Assembly (NCBI GenBank): GCA_004294195.1
Contig: REAQ01000191.1
Location: 1-14,639 of the forward strand
Length of the DNA: 14,639 bases
Direction: 5' to 3'
Source of the DNA: Sphingobacteriales bacterium
Lineage (GTDB): Bacteria > Bacteroidota > Bacteroidia > Chitinophagales > Chitinophagaceae
Shown piece after piece: positions 13,894 through 14,639 of the stretch. The position numbers and the translations under genes are program-made. Under the pieces are notes generated by a model. The model did no database searches. It saw nothing but the letters and a program-made list of their open reading frames with translations, and was not told the DNA's origin. The first letter of the stretch is position 1; each line of letters opens with the position of its first letter.

Positions 13894-14639
13894 TGGATAA
13901 CACCCACAATTCGTTTAAGGTCTTTGCTTTCCAGGCTCGATCCACTTGGAAGGCAAAGGCCTTTTGCAAATAAAGTTTCTGAAAGTCTGCTTCCGTAATA
14001 TGGGCTATCTGCAAATACGGGTTGCATATGTAGGGGCTTCCACAAAGGCCTGCTCTCAATGTTCTCAGCTTCTAATGCCAGCCGGATGTTCTCCCTGGTT
14101 ACCCCGTTGGTCAGTGTTGGCTCCACTACTATACAAGTCAACCATCGGTTAGAAAAATGCCCTTCCGGCTCATGCAAAAATTGAAAGCCCGGAACGTTCT
14201 CAAACGCAGATACATAAAATGCATGGTTCTCCCTTCTCTTTGCTACCCGCTGGGGTAACACTTCCATTTGTCCGCGGCCAATACCCGCAAGAACATTGCT
14301 TAATCTATAGTTGTATCCAATATGACTATGTTGATAATGTGGTGCCGGATCACGGGCCTGGGTAGCCAAAAATCTGGCTTTCTGAATGGCTGCTCCGTCT
14401 TGCCCTACTAATGCACCGCCGCCACTTGTGGTGATGATCTTATTGCCATTAAAAGACAATACACCAAACGCTCCAAAACTGCCGCAGGCTTTCCCCTTAT
14501 ACGCAGAGCCCAGTGCCTCCGCAGCATCTTCTATCACTGCTATTCCAAACTCTGTTGCAATAGCCTGTATCTCGTCCATTTTTGCCGGCATTCCGTAAAG
14601 ATGGACAGCAATGATAGCCTTAGGTTTTTTGCCATTTCG
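13878..14639 (-). CDS. DegT/DnrJ/EryC1/StrS aminotransferase, PglE/LegC-like (N-terminus beyond window)
   Basis: The frame is open to the right edge; the visible 254 residues are the C-terminal two thirds of a PLP-dependent sugar aminotransferase of about 380. Before the first internal Met (14591) it reads AIIAVHLYG. Then come MDEIQAIATEFG, EDAAEALGSAYKGKACGSFG (PLP-binding Asp) and SFNGNKIITTSGGG, whose Lys (codon 14439-14441) is the expected Schiff-base residue. These are followed by GYNYRLSNVLAGIGRGQMEV and ESRPLWKPLHMQPVF. The match to PglE/LegC-type enzymes is close. They transfer an amino group to C4 of a UDP-4-keto-6-deoxy-GlcNAc, the product of a PglF/FlaA1-type dehydratase such as the neighbour at 12033-13866. 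That supports a role in making bacillosamine- or legionaminic-type sugars for glycans or glycoproteins. It is convergent with the dehydratase, 11 bases apart. Confidence 0.92.
   Translation of the reverse strand, partial: RNGKKPKAIIAVHLYGMPAKMDEIQAIATEFGIAVIEDAAEALGSAYKGKACGSFGAFGVLSFNGNKIITTSGGGALVGQDGAAIQKARFLATQARDPAPHYQHSHIGYNYRLSNVLAGIGRGQMEVLPQRVAKRRENHAFYVSAFENVPGFQFLHEPEGHFSNRWLTCIVVEPTLTNGVTRENIRLALEAENIESRPLWKPLHMQPVFADSPYYGSRLSETLFAKGLCLPSGSSLESKDLKRIVGVIQSVIS

Overview
The window looks like a piece of a Bacteroidota chromosome, most likely Chitinophagaceae or a close relative. The evidence is the gene families (GH78 rhamnosidase beside a DUF6807/PmoA-like protein, ddl followed by a PASTA protein, a dicluster ferredoxin divergent from a LuxC-type acyl-CoA reductase), TAnnTTTG-like promoter elements and GGGTTTAGGG-type intergenic repeats. 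The exception is the first ~240 bases. These carry the end of a gammaproteobacterial-type dksA and the first codons of gluQ (gluQRS), then pass straight into a Bacteroidota gene that has lost its 5' end. The left edge is best read as a chimeric contig end.

Layout. (1) 1-240: foreign dksA/gluQ remnant. (2) 225-2087 (+): a 5'-truncated envelope protein built of repeated Trp/Tyr modules with a Gly/Asn-rich and RPAP-repeat tail, closed by a strong terminator. (3) 2158-3182 (+): a broken DUF6807 (PmoA-like) gene, overlapping tail to tail with a secreted GH78 alpha-L-rhamnosidase (3166-5868, -). (4) 5948-8908 (-): a tight cluster reading ferredoxin, DUF4440-like lipoprotein, D-Ala-D-Ala ligase, membrane-anchored PASTA protein, and a rhodanese-like gene with an internal gap. 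(5) 8987-9982 (+): acyl-CoA reductase, divergent from the ferredoxin and followed by a G-rich inverted repeat. (6) 10222-11712 (+): HtrA/Deg protease with its own terminator. (7) 12033-13866 (+): a FlaA1/CapD-type nucleotide-sugar 4,6-dehydratase that has lost about 33 residues including the catalytic STDK segment. It converges on a PglE/LegC-type aminotransferase (13878 to the right edge, -). This last pair points to synthesis of a UDP-4-amino-4,6-dideoxy sugar for surface glycans.

Functions grouped by region are plant-type glycan breakdown (rhamnosidase, DUF6807), peptidoglycan precursor synthesis and envelope (ddl, PASTA), redox and fatty aldehyde metabolism (ferredoxin, acyl-CoA reductase), periplasmic protein quality control (HtrA) and surface polysaccharide synthesis.

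The most striking feature is not a new system. Three otherwise well-preserved genes (DUF6807, rhodanese, dehydratase) each show a clean internal loss with a frame change, and the left edge is a cross-phylum join. I lean towards assembly error rather than real decay, but the sequence alone cannot settle it. I found no convincing undescribed defence, mobile or biosynthetic system, no tRNA or rRNA, no CRISPR array and no insertion sequence.
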